A DNA stretch of 64,000 nucleotides. Source: Beta vulgaris subsp. vulgaris (lineage: Eukaryota; Streptophyta; Magnoliopsida; Caryophyllales; Amaranthaceae). This document shows, one piece after another, positions 43,302 through 54,386 of this stretch. A model generated the notes under the pieces. It did no database searches and was not told the DNA's origin. It was given only the letters and a program-made list of their open reading frames with translations. Position numbers and translations under genes: made by a program. The stretch is taken from contig NC_079210.1 in the NCBI RefSeq assembly GCF_026745355.1, positions 9,122,980 through 9,186,979 of the forward strand, in the 5' to 3' direction. Position 1 is the stretch's first letter, and every line of letters starts with the position of its first letter.

Positions 43302-46300
43302 CCTCGTGGGGGGTTCGAAACAGAGGAGAGAGATTATGAATTTGGGGTTTTCTCTTTTTTTTTTTTATTTCTTTTAGTCACAACTTTTCCGGCGATTATT
43401 GACTGAATTTCTGATTAGAGAGAGAAGAGGGGATGAAGATTGTTGGTGTGTTCTTGATGTTGAATTTCCATGGCTATTTATAGTGGAAATTTGGGAGTTA
43501 AAATCAGTGTTGGGAGAAGATGGTGAAGTAAATAATCTGATTTTGTTAACTTGAAGAAGCAATGGTGATGGGTTGGGGACATATCTTGACTGAAGAAGAA
43601 GAAGGGAGTTGTGATTGCATGAATGACAAATGGACATGGTGGAGTGAGGAGGAAGACACCATTAATGGGGATTGACCATAGCTTTCTTTTTTTTTCTTTT
43701 TCCTTTTATTTCCCAACCAAAAATCAGAAAATTTTCCATACTAACACCTTCAAACGTGACTTAATGAAATCTTGGGTGAAATGTTGACATTTTGTACTTT
43801 AAGTAAATTATCAACAATATTAGCCTTCTTGTTTGACTCATGAAATTGTAAATTATAAATTATCGTCATAATTTAAGTTGGTAAATTTTTATGTTAAAAT
43901 TTTATAATCATTTTATTGTACGTTGCTTAATTAGTGAAACGAATAAAATAAAATATATTCTAACTACATTATTACGTTAATTACTCACTTAAATATGTTT
44001 AAGATTTTTAGGATATTACAGTTCGAAGCGGACCGATGAAGGTGGTGCGAGCGAGGGTGTGAAGGTGTGCGACGCGTGCGGGTGATTGCGACGATGTGTG
44101 GGCGAGCAAGCGAACTCTGCGACGAGGGGATCCGAGTTCGAGTGTGGTTGGGCGGTGCGAAGTTGCGTGGTGTGCGACGAATTGTGCGTGGCGGTGCGAA
44201 GTCGCGTGCTGTGCGACAAATTGTGCATGGCGTTGCGAAGCCGCATGTTGTGCGACAAACTATGCGAGGGGTTGTGCGAGCGAAGTTCGTGCGTTTGAGA
44301 GTGGTGCGAGCGTGTTGTGTGAAGTTGTGGTTCGAGGCACGGGGGTGGTTGCGTCATTGTCGGAAGTCGGTTGCCGGAGTTCGGTTGCCGGCGAGATTAA
44401 GTGGTATAAAAACATAATATGTATAATATGATAGTACGTTAGTTTTAATATTGTGTAATCTGGTTTTTTTATTATATTAAGTTGTAAGTTAACTAATTTA
44501 TAATTTGAGTAAATTATTAATTAATTAAGTTTGTATAATTAATTTAAGTTGTTAATCTGATTTAAGGTTTTGTAATTAAGTAAGGTGTAAAGCTAAGAAA
44601 TTAGATTATTGATTATTAGTTGGAATGTAATAATGGCATTGCTATTCAAATCTGATTTTAGTAGTATTGGACATAAGGACTTAAATGAAATTGGTAAAGG
44701 TATTATGTTATGAAACTAACTAAAATCAGCTTTGCTCACTAATATTGGCTCTTAAAAGACGCCAAGTTCAATAGAGTTAGGAAAGAAAAGAAAGTTAATA
44801 AACATCGAGATTAGTTATTGTTTATACTTCGAAATACTAAGTTGATATAGTTAGTCACGTGTATTTGATAATATTATCAAGGACATAACACTGAAGTACT
44901 TCCTTGCTCGATTAGGTCCCAATTTCATAAGCGGAACGTTTGTTTAGGCAGCAAAAATTCTTCATTACAAGGTACGCACGCGTACCAGTTCGGTTGCAAT
45001 TATTAGTATCATGTTAGGTTGTAATTTATTCTATCGGAACCTAGAATCATGATAGAGAACAACGGTGATTGCTGAGATTGTTTGGTAATATGATTATGAT
45101 TGGAAATCAATATGTGGCATTGTAATGTGTAATTCTATCGTACCATGAGCATGAGTATTGGATTTGTATTATTTGATCCATGGTGTAACAAGAATGTTAC
45201 AAGAAGTAAAGGTTTGAGTATTGTATCTACGAAAGTATGTTAAATGATTCTATGTTATTGTGGTATGAGTGGATAGTACTTAGAATGGACTATGGCAATA
45301 AACTTGTAGTTGGACTCCCTACAAGTGATGAACAATGGGTGGAGTGTGGGACTTGTTCTACACTCCTACGCAGGCCTACTGTGACGACGGTAGTGTCCTT
45401 ATAAATTTTGATAACTCAAGCAGGCGGAAGGTTCCGTACGATCTTGGGGTATGCATATTAAGGTGATGGATGTGAGACAGAACGAAATCGTATTTGCATT
45501 TCATCAAATAGACCAAGTTGTCTATTAAGGATTAAGTAGTCCGTATGATTCTAGTAAGATGACGGTGCCCGTTCGCTGCCAGCTAAATAAAAAAAAAGTA
45601 AAGGATGAAATGTTATTGTAGTATCATGTCTAGGATTGATCGTTATTGCTTTGTTTATGTTTGTATGCGTTCAATGGTTTACTATGTACTCAGCATAGCT
45701 GATTGTGTGTTATTGTGTGTTTGTTGACCTGTGATGAACCATTGATGTTACAATGGGGAGCAGACTATGTGTACTGGTGCTGCTGCATGATGCTGAGCAT
45801 ACGGGGGATAGTCCTGAGTCTTGGAACTTTAAAGCGTTTTAATTAAGCATTATAAGACTATTATGATTTACTTAATTAGTTTGTGGTTTGAATAAAAGGG
45901 GTCGTTGATGATTCCTGAGTTGTAGTTGTATTTCTATTTCCGCTGCATTTCAGTTTTCGAGACAATGATTTGACTTAACATTCCTTTTTAATAAGCCTTA
46001 TGTTTCACCGCGGCGGTAACACCTCCAAAGTCGGTGCAACGTAGTCGTAGACATGTATGGATTTTGGGGTGTTACAAAAACCATAACCCTAAAAACCCTA
46101 AAAGCCCACCAGCCCCCACCCAACCCCATCCCACCACCCCCCAACAACCCCAGCCCCACCACCCCCAACACACCGCCCCCAACAACCCTAGCCCCACCAG
46201 CCACTCCTCCCCCTCCCATGCAGCTCCCCCCTCCCTTTCTCTGCAATCACACCTCCCCCTCCCCCGCAGCTCCCCTTCTCCGCAGCCGCGCCTCCCCTCC

Positions 46301-46447
46301 CCCTCCCCCTTCCTCACAGCTCCACCTCCCCTTCTCCCGATTTCAACCCGAAATCCTCCCCTACTCCCCCCACCTGACCGCCTCCTCACTCTGCTCCCCT
46401 TCTCCCGATTTCAGCCCGAAATCCTCCCCCTCCCCCGCCTGACCGCC

Positions 46448-49172
46448 TGTAATCCCCATATTTTTAAGATATTTAATTAAATAGTTTTAATCATTTTTGA
46501 ATTATTAAAGCTATTCAATTTCAGTATTTGAGAGTAGATATGTATTTTGGTCATTTTACCAAAAGAGTATTTGAGTATTTTCACAAAGAAGTATTTTAGT
46601 ATTTTCAAGAAAGTATTTTATTAATATTAGTAGGAGGATTATTTTGGAAATTGATCATCAAATGTATTTTGGCAATTTGATGAGTAAGGGTATTTTAGTC
46701 TTTTGACCAAATTGACTACCACTATAAAAAGGGGGAAAACCTAAAGTTTCCCATCATTTTCCATCTTCTTCACTAGCCACCATTTCCTCAAAAAGGAGTA
46801 AGTGGGTTTTTTCCTCTCAAACCTTTGTTCGTCCTCAAGTAAGTTCTTCAACTAATTCTCTTCAAAGATTCAAGTTCTAATCTAGTTTTGTTTTTGAAAA
46901 TTATAGGAAGATCTTGCAAATATCAAAGGGAAGCAAAGAGGTAATTATTTTTCTGAAATTTTTGGGGTTTTCTTCCTTATTTTTCTCTCTCTCTCTCTCT
47001 TCGCCCCTCCTTTAGCTTGAGTTTTCGGGCCACCCTTCATGGTGGGGCGCCGGCTGGGCACCGGTGAAGTGTCGTCTGGGCCACCGTCGTGCGGTAGTGG
47101 TGGCGACTGCCACCTTGCTATTGTTGTGCCGGTGGTGGTGTGGGTGGTGCTCGTGCGTGGTGGTCGCCGGTGGTGTAGCTTTGGGTTGTGGTTTTTCGAA
47201 CCACTTGTAAAAAAAAAAAAAAATCTGTTATTATTATTAGTTAATTTAGAGCAGTAAATTAATAGGAAAATAGTAGTTTTTATGAAGTTTTGAAGTATTA
47301 GGTTGTTGTGGGTTTTGCCTACTAGTAAAGGTTTTCAAGTTATGACTTTAAAATAGTTTTTAAAGCCTTTTTAAGGAAAAATCAGTTTTACTATTATTTT
47401 TAAAATGCTGATTTTTATTTACTAGTAGCCTTGAATTGTTGTTGGAAAGTACTAATTGATGGTATTTTATTGTTGGTAGGTTTCAAGCATAATAAAAGCC
47501 AGTCAAACTTTTGACTGTTGATTTTTTTGTAATAAAGGTACATACACTTTGACCTTGACTTTAGTAGTTTCAAAGGTTATTTAATTTATTGAGCATGAGG
47601 AGTAAGAAGAGGCTTGTGCCTTGTAATTGTATGAGTACATGTTGAGAACTTAGAAAGGAGATTAGGAATGGAACTTTTAAGTTATTCCTATATTTGAAAA
47701 GCATGTAATTGATGATTATTATTACTTTTGAGCATGATTAAAGTTATTAAAGTTACTCTTGAAGCTAGGGCTTGCCTGAGAATATTTTATTGAGCATGGT
47801 CTCATTTGAGGTTATATATTTTATTGAGCATGGTCTCATTTGAGGTTATATATTTTATTGGGCATGGTCTCATCAGAAGTTTTATATATTATTGAGCAAG
47901 GTCTTATGAGAAGTTATATTTTGTTGAGCAAGGTCTCACATGTTTTCAAGTTATTGAGCAAGGTCTCACAAGTTAAAGTTATTGAGCAAGGACTCACAAG
48001 TTAAAGTTGAATCATTGAGCAAGGACTCAATTGATTGGATCATGGATCCTTAAGAAAGTAAGAAAAGGACTCATGGAGTCATTAAAGTAATAAGATGAGC
48101 AAGGTCTCAAAGAATTTAGAATTGAGTTATTTATAGTGTTTGTTGGCTTGTTGCATTCACTTGTTAAAGAAAGATAAGAAATTTAATTTATTTGCTAGAT
48201 GTATTATTATTGTGGTTGGGTCTCACATAATGGGCTTTGCCAATAGAACTCTTGGAATGGATCCCCCATGAGTATTGAACATAAGGGGGGAGTTAGTGTG
48301 AAACTATACTCCTGCATATAGCTTAGCATGACGATGCTAATGCTTTTATTTTATCAAGCAAGTTATGGAATTCCAATTATCAAGATCTTTGAGTGGACTA
48401 GGCGTCACTCGTATTATTTATCTCTGAGATGTTGAGTCTAGAGGCTCACTCTCACCCTCTTTCATTACTAACAAGCTTAAAATTCTCGAGTCAAGTTATT
48501 TAAAGTTCATGGAACTTTAGTAAGAGGTGTGGGATCTCTTACACAAGGAATAGTAGCCCGTATGACTCCAAAAGGAGGACGGTGCCCGTTCATTGCCAAA
48601 TAATAATAAAAGAAAGTATTTAGTAAGTACACTTATATGTTTGGCGCATGTAGAGTCATAAGAAGAGCAAGCCGAAGTTGTCAAGAATTGCATGCATTAT
48701 TATTTGCATCAGTTTAGTAGTGTTATGTACTCAGCGTTGCTGATGTATGTGTTTCTTGTTTTCTTTTGGTTGTTGTTTTTCCTCAATGACCCTGTGATGA
48801 CCCATTTGGCGAGCAGAGTTTAGAGAAGAAGTTGCAGGTACAAGTTCTTGATGTGCATGGAAATCATAAGCATTCGGATGAGAGTTTTAGTACACGGGTA
48901 CTTTCTTATTTAAGTTATCTTGAATTTTATATTTGACTTTACTTGACCAATGGGGTCAAGGTTTGACTTGTTTTGAAGATGGGACTAGTATGGGATAGTC
49001 TCCGAGTTTGTAACTCATTTATACTTTCGTGTTTCAGTTGTATTAAAGTATTTTCAGATTATTTTAAAAGACTTCCGCTGTATTCTCTGATTAGCCTTAC
49101 GTATTATCATGCGTGGCATAACAACTCCCGCAATTTCTCCTAGTTTATAAAAGGAGTCGTGGGGGTGTTACA
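46448..49172 (+). mobile_element. Solo LTR of a Ty3-gypsy element (sense), TSD CCGCC
   Basis: TGTAATCCCCATATTTTT at 46448 to GGGGGTGTTACA at 49172, flanked by perfect CCGCC copies (46443-46447 and 49173-49177). Length is 2725 bp. The TATA box (CTATAAAAAGG) lies near 46724-46734, followed by a CT-rich leader ending in (CT)n at 46985-47002 and a short GC-rich block. Without the LTR, the MULE copy 3 sequence is continuous across the site (GACCGCC|TCCTCAC, as in copy 1). Confidence 0.94.
47780..48115. repeat. Decaying minisatellite (ATTGAGCA-type) in the solo LTR
   Basis: About ten imperfect units centred on TTATTGAGCATGGTCTCA, or TTATTGAGCAAGGTCTCACA. The first two units (about 37 bp) are identical and the later ones shrink to about 27 bp and diverge. 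There is no coding content. Confidence 0.85.
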
Positions 49173-49450
49173 CCGCCTCCTCACTCTTCTCCCCTTCTCA
49201 AATACATTAATTTCAATTAAAAAAATTTATGAAATATTGGCAGGAGTTGAGACGTGGTCGAAATCTTAGCTAGAATTTCAAATCGGAGAAGCCGACTTCA
49301 CAAAGACTTGGTTGCGGCTGCGGGGGGGGGGGGGAGGCACGGTTGTGGCTGCGGGGGAGGGGCTGGTGGCACTGGGGGTAGGGGTGCCGGTGGGCCTGGG
49401 GGTAGGGACTGGGGTGGGTTAGGGAGAAAGAGGGCAGCAAAAATCAGCCT

Positions 49451-49869
49451 CAAATCCAGTGTGTTATTTACAACAAGACTTAAAAAAAAAGAAAATGCAA
49501 ATAACACGTACAAGTAATACAACTTTTTTAAAACCTCCCCACCATTAACTAACCTAATTCACTCTAATTAAACAGAAGACATGGGAATTTGTCTTTTATC
49601 CTGACAAACTCAAAAGTAATCTCTCGAGATTGCTTTCAATTGAAAATGTGGATTTTTCGCATTAGGTCCCCTAGACACATCCACCGCATCCTTTCCTTCA
49701 ACTGGAGGAAACTGAAACACATCTTATAAAAATCAAATTGGTTAACCTTGAACTATTTGACATAGCCAACTCTAGACATTCCCAAACCATCATCAAATCT
49801 TTCCACCAACCATCAACTCAAAGAATTATTAGTCCTTTAAATCCAACAAAGATCCAGAACTAATTTTTG
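49451..49869. other. Stretch without a gene
   Basis: AT-rich sequence right of the truncated MULE. Minus-strand coding may continue leftwards from 49870 as intron or 3' UTR of the split gene. No feature can be supported. Confidence 0.4.
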
Positions 49870-50145
49870 TCACAACTTTTCTCTGTAAGTCTCTCAAACC
49901 TTCATTCAGCTCACAAAGCATTTTTCCACAGCAAGTAGTTTTGAAGAGGTTTACCTTCTGTCCTTCAGCTTCAATCATTATTTTGCTCTTCTTTGGAGCT
50001 TCCGAGGTATCCTTCTCAGCTACAGGATTTACCCTCTTTTTGCTTGCTGCATTTTGTGTAACAATTGAACCAACAGGATTAACAGCATCAGTTCCTTCAT
50101 TACCAGGATGACTAGCATAATCAGTTCCTTCATTACCAGGAACGA
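49870..50145 (-). pseudogene. Split hypothetical gene, downstream part
   Basis: The minus strand reads GNEGTDYASHPGNEGTDAVN, then SIVTQNAASKKRVNPVAEKD and SEAPKKSKIMIEAEGQKVNL, then CCGKMLCELNEGLRDLQRKV. The first part is two units of an 11-residue repeat (PGNEGTDxANx). The middle is Lys-rich and the end Leu/Glu-rich and helical. The gypsy element has inserted at TTAGC between this part and the repeats at 61788-61932. One extra base (GGAACG against GGACG in other units) puts the two parts out of frame, so the gene is probably inactive or the base is a sequencing error. Family not recognised. Confidence 0.55.
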
Positions 50146-50345
50146 TTAGCTGTAATACTCCGTATTTTAAGTAGCAATTTCGTACTAATTAAGAAATATA
50201 AAAAAATTAATAAAAAGGTATTTTAATCTATTTACAAATTAATAGGAATAAATTATTGTTAGTATGAATTTGTTAGGAATTTTCGGAGTTTTAAAAGAAT
50301 AACCTAATCTTCACTTGACCTAGGGTGACTATCTTTTGAAGGGAG

Positions 50346-50354
50346 TATAAAAAG
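50346..50354 (+). promoter_or_regulatory. TATA box of the gypsy LTR
   Basis: TATAAAAAG within GGGAGTATAAAAAGAAAAGG, about 195 bp into the LTR and just before the CT-rich leader. The same box is at 59355-59363 in the 3' LTR. Transcription would start near 50375-50385. Confidence 0.75.
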
Positions 50355-51254
50355 AAAAGGAGAGGGAATTTCAGAAAACCCTAAACCCTCTTCTTCTCCC
50401 TCTCCTCAGCCGACCTTCTTCTTCTCTCTCTCTCTCCTTGGCCGATCTTCCTTTCCTTCTCTCTCTCAGAATTTTCTCTCTCTCTCGGATCTCTCTCTCT
50501 CCCTCAGATTCTTCGTCTCCCTCGCCATGTCTTCTCGAAAATCGTCGAGGGGTGGTGACTCGAGCGCGCGGAGGGTGCGCAGGCGAAGAGGGCTGAGACG
50601 TGCGAGGATTCGTCGAAGTTTTGCTCGAGGTTTGTGCGATTTCAGGCGAGGGTTCGGTGCGGGTGTGTCGAAGGTTGCGCGGGTGTGTCGAGGCTTTCGT
50701 CGCGGGTTTCGTGCGGCGTGTGTGTGGTTCGAGTGCTGCGACGAGGGTCGCGGTGTTCGAGGGTTGTGCGCGAGGAATCGGGGCGTGCGAGTGCAGTGTT
50801 GTGCGACGTTGCGAGGAGGTTGTGCGAGTGGTTCAGTGGTGCGAGTGGTGACGCGACATACCGGGGTCGCGTGTGTGAGTTTGGGCGACAGAGACCGCAC
50901 GGGTGTGTCGTGCGAAACAGTAGCGCGCGTGTGCGTGGCAGCAAGGGTCGCCGGAATTCGGTCGCCGGAGTTCTTTCGCCGGCAAATTTAGCGGTATACC
51001 CTATTATGTACCTAAAGTATTATATCAGTTTTATTACTTATATTTACTGTTTTCGTAGTTAAGTAAGGTTTGTAATTAATAATTAATAATTGGAATGGTT
51101 AGTAAATTAGCAGATTGTTTAACTAGTTAAGTTATTATTCTGTTGTTAAGTTAAAACTATGGTTAGGTTTGTAATTGGAATAAGATAAAGTAGGAGAGTG
51201 TATATTATTATTAGTTACAATTATTATCGTTTCATGGTGATTGTTTCACGAACC

Positions 51255-51400
51255 TAACTTTGGGACTTATGACTTACTTTTGGACATGGAACTTACTTTG
51301 GACATGGAACTTACCTTTTGGACATATGACTTACCTTTTGGACATATGACTTACTTTTGGACATGTGACTCAACTTCTGGACATAAGACAGGTTGGACTT
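51255..51400. repeat. ~21-bp tandem repeat in the LTR
   Basis: Seven or so units of the type TTTTGGACATATGACTTACC, alternating ATATGACTT and ATGGAACTT. Present again at 60277-60412 in the 3' LTR with the same order. Confidence 0.9.
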
Positions 51401-52776
51401 ATGACATTTTGGATTGGTAAATAGTGGACTAATGTTACTAACTAACTTAGTTACTCACTAACTCTGACTTCTAAGACGTTAAATTCACTAGATTAGAATT
51501 ATAACGAAAGTTCTGGAATAAGGTTTTAACTATTGCGTAATTCGAATCGTTAGATCGTTATGGTCTTAGTACGTAGTAGTTGTTAGTGTTATCAAGGACG
51601 TAACACTAAAGCTTTGTTTTAACGATTTAGGTCCCAATTTCATAAGCGGCTCGTTCTATTAAGTCAGCGAAAATTCTCCGCTACAAGGTACGTACGCGTA
51701 CCAGTTTACTTTCAAAGCTTAGTATCATGTTTAGGTTGCAGTTCATGTTATTGGAACCTAGTACCATGATAGGGAACATTTGATTGTGATTGTTTGGTTA
51801 GACGTTTATAACGTGAAATCAATATGATGCATTGAAATATGTTGCATTGAAATGCGAAGTTCTATCGTATTGTAACATCAGCATTATTAATCTGATCTAT
51901 AGAGTAACAAGAGTGTTACAGAGATAAGATTGAGTTTGGTAATTAAGAGAGATGTAAATGACTCCTTAAAGTTATAAAAGAATGATTGGTAATAAAAGAA
52001 GATTATGGCGATACTTGTAGTTGGATCCCTACAAGTATAGAACAATGGGGGGAGTGTGGACTTGTCCTACACTCCTACGCAGGCCTACTGTGACGACAGT
52101 AGTGTCCTTATATTTTGATAACTCAAGTAGGCGGAAGGTTCCGTTCGATCTTGGGGGTATGCATACTAAGGTGATGGGTGTGAGACGGAACAAAACCGTA
52201 TTTGCATTTCATCTAATAGACCAAGTTGTCTATTAAGGATTCAGTAGCCCGTATGATTCTAGTAAGATGACGGTGCCCGTTCGATGCCAAATAATGAAAG
52301 ATTAAAGGATGTGAGATAACGTAGGTTCATATAACAGTTGTAATGTATGCATCATTTATGTTCATATAGTTTCAATGGTTCATTACGTACTCAGCATAGC
52401 TGACTCTGTGTGTTATTATGTGTTTGTTGTCCTGTGATGAACTATTGAACTTCAATGGGGAGCAGACTAGGTGAGCTGGTGCTGCTGCATGACATCAAGC
52501 ATAAGGGGGCTAGACTGTAGTTTGAAGTTAACTTTTGGTTTGATTATTACTGAATTTTATAGAACATTATTACATGGTTTGAGTTTGAATAAAGAGGGGT
52601 CACTATGATTCCCGAGTTGTATTACATTTTCTATTCCGCTGCAATTTGGTTTTGAGACAATGAATTTGAGTTACCGTATTTCTAATTATGCCTTGCGTTC
52701 CATCGCGGCGGTAACACTCCCAAAGTCGATGCGACGTAGCATTAGACGTGTATGGATTTTGGGGGTGTTACAAAAC

Positions 52777-52789
52777 TGGTATCAGAGCC
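52777..52789 (+). promoter_or_regulatory. Primer-binding site (tRNA-iMet) of the gypsy element
   Basis: TGGTATCAGAGCC, four bases after the 5' LTR end, complementary to the 3' end of plant initiator methionine tRNA. Minus-strand DNA synthesis starts here. Confidence 0.95.
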
Positions 52790-53123
52790 AGAAGCTCCTA
52801 TTTTCAAAGACGTTTTCGAAACGATTTCAAAACGGGTAGTATGGGCTAGGAGCATATAGATCATGTCATGTGCATTAAGTCATAGGAATGTTATCATTGC
52901 ATTTTGTTGTATCTCGAACTTGTATGTGCTCTCTGTGTAATTGAAATGGTGAAAGATTCTTGAAATCTTCAAATGTGACTAGATTAAGAGAGTGTACAAA
53001 GATAGGTCTAAATTGATTAGACTCAAAACTTATTTAAGTATAAAAACTATTTTATTGATCGAAATGAGCATTTACCTCTTTACAAAAACTTAGACTATTC
53101 TATTTTGTTTTTACTTTCGCAGA

Positions 53124-54025
53124 TGGTTCACGACATAGGTTGTAAGACTTTTGATGAAACAAGTAGGGGAGACTGGGATATGTGGTTCTTTAAAATGAAG
53201 TCTGCTATGGATTACAGAATTATGCAAGGGGAGCAGTGGTTACGATCTGAGGGCTCTAGGATACACTTCATGCTTCGTTATGTTCCAGAACATAGAGCCA
53301 TATAGATTTGTTCATCGTAGGTATGGGGATATGTGGACTACAGAGGGTATTTCAATAGGAATAAGCATACCTACGGATACCAGAACTTCCTTCCGAAAAG
53401 CACTTCCTCACTGACCTTAAATACTGCGAGAATGAGTGGAGGGTTCGTGAGACCAGGGGTCAAAACCCTTCTACTTCATCTGAAAGGGAAAGTTCGAGCA
53501 ATAGGGCCATAGATGGGAATTCTGAGAACCCAGGGGTCATACCTGAACCGCCATCAGCACCTGTGGCAAAGAGGCCAAGATACCAGCCATTTGAGGATGA
53601 GTTATTAGCCGATGACTTTCAGAATCTTAGGACAGTCACTTACGTCTCCGATGATGAAAGGAACAATAGGACCTTCATTATAGTGTTGGGTGGGGTCCAG
53701 GTTGTACCAGGGTTACATGGGGGAGATGATGAGAGCCACCCCACTAGAGGATGTACCAGTTGAGGAAGAGGACCCTGCTGAGAATGAAGACCCTGTTGAG
53801 GATGAGAATCCTGTTCAGGAAGAGGATCCCATTGAGGCGGAGGATCCCATTGAGGAGGAGGATCCCATTGAGGAGGAGGATCCCATCGAGGAAGAAGACC
53901 CCGAGGAAGACCAAGGACCCATACTAGAGGATATATTCTTTGAGGACGGCGAGCCTGAGCAGATGAGATTGACCTTGATGGAGGGATGGAGGATTCTGGA
54001 TCAGAGGATGAAGCTCACCGCTTAG
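53124..54025 (+). pseudogene. Extra open frame upstream of gag, with acidic repeat tail
   Basis: Between the primer site and gag lies about 0.9 kb of coding-like sequence. It begins with ATG at 53124 directly after TTTTTACTTTCGCAG. The parts read MVHDIGCKTFDETSRGDWDM, then MKSAMDYRIMQGEQWL (to a stop at 53303). They continue in other frames with ENEWRVRETRGQNPSTSSER, PVAKRPRYQPFEDELLADDF and TVTYVSDDERNNR. The last part (53690-54025) ends in about eight copies of EEDPIE-type repeats and EDIFFEDGEPEQMRLTLMEG. Frame changes interrupt it at least three times. It matches no gag, protease or envelope part I know. Most plant chromoviruses start gag soon after the primer site, so this is an unusual addition. 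Confidence 0.6.
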
Positions 54026-54386
54026 CCCATAGTTCTTTTGACATATATGTAGGATTAGGATTTTTGTTTTATTTTGATCGTTTTTGTTCATTTGTTATGT
54101 TAGGATAATAAGGCTTGCATGCCGATTAGGGAGTAACATTATTTGATATATATATATTATATGTATTTCTTTACAAAATTACATTCCCATTTTCAATAAT
54201 AGTGCATAGTGTTATCTTTTATTGTTAATTGTGGCATCTTATTTTGGATGATTGTAATGCAAGTCAGTACAGACTTAAAGGTGTTCGCAATATATGTTTA
54301 TATGTTAAATGTGTATTCGTTGAATAAGTTAAAACAAAATTATGTGTAAGTCACTGAAATAGCTACTATGTTAATTTCAGCGCAGA

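Larger units (their letters stand above)
40000..44020 (-). mobile_element. Solo LTR of a Ty3-gypsy element (antisense), TSD GTTCG
   Basis: TGTAACGCCCCGACC at 40000 to GGATATTACA at 44020, with perfect GTTCG flanks (39995-39999 and 44021-44025). The body is about 3.0 kb once the hAT element is removed. A minus-strand TATA box (TATAAATAGCC) lies near 43474-43484. It is a relative of the solo LTR at 10512 (same start, the same GCGGGTGTTAGCAGTAGACG block at 40950), with different internal repeats. Confidence 0.93.
39595..46076 (+). mobile_element. Solo LTR of a Ty3-gypsy element (sense), itself split
   Basis: TGTAATACTCCGTATTTTTG at 39595 to GGGGTGTTACA at 46076. The flanks are AAAAT and AAAAC (4 of 5 equal). 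Without the nested LTR it is about 2456 bp. TATA box TATAAATAGG at 39771-39780, CT-rich leader to 39910, GC-rich block resuming at 44026. The 3' half (45300-46076) shares long blocks with the complete element's LTR, for example CTACACTCCTACGCAGGCCT and GATCTTGGGGTATGCATA. It is therefore the same or a sister family. Minus frames in the GC block are not genes. Confidence 0.9.
39373..49450. mobile_element. MULE family A, copy 3, broken up by two solo LTRs
   Basis: Left terminus CGGTATTTTCACCATATACC at 39373, with the family palindrome at 39488-39517. Element sequence occupies 39373-39594, 46077-46447 and 49173-about 49450. Its interior is homologous to copy 1 in reverse: 49245-49310 (GACGTGGTCGAAATCTTAGC, CACAAAGACTTGG) matches 34290-34355 inverted, and 46300-46440 matches 34390-34520 inverted. 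No right TIR was found, so the right end is truncated near 49450. Confidence 0.75.
50151..52772 (+). repeat. 5' LTR of the gypsy element
   Basis: TGTAATACTCCGTATTTTAA to TTTTGGGGGTGTTACA, 2622 bp. A TATA box lies at 50346-50354 and a CT-rich leader at 50390-50520. A GC-rich block (50530-50990, rich in GTGCGA/GTCGCG words) follows, and then AT-rich sequence with the GGACATATGACTTAC repeats. The overlapping 80-150-codon Arg/Val/Cys-rich frames in the GC block occur in five of six frames and are compositional. The ATG at 50527 is GTG in the 3' LTR. Confidence 0.95.

Noticed and set aside
46034..46480. 148-codon Pro-rich frame
   Set aside because: It crosses the LTR/MULE and MULE/LTR borders and reads C-rich simple sequence, so it cannot be a real gene.
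50466..51062. Arg/Val/Cys-rich frames in the gypsy LTR, repeated at 59380-60070
   Set aside because: GC-rich sequence open in five of six frames. The apparent start ATG is GTG in the other LTR, and frames differ between LTR copies by indels. Compositional artefact.
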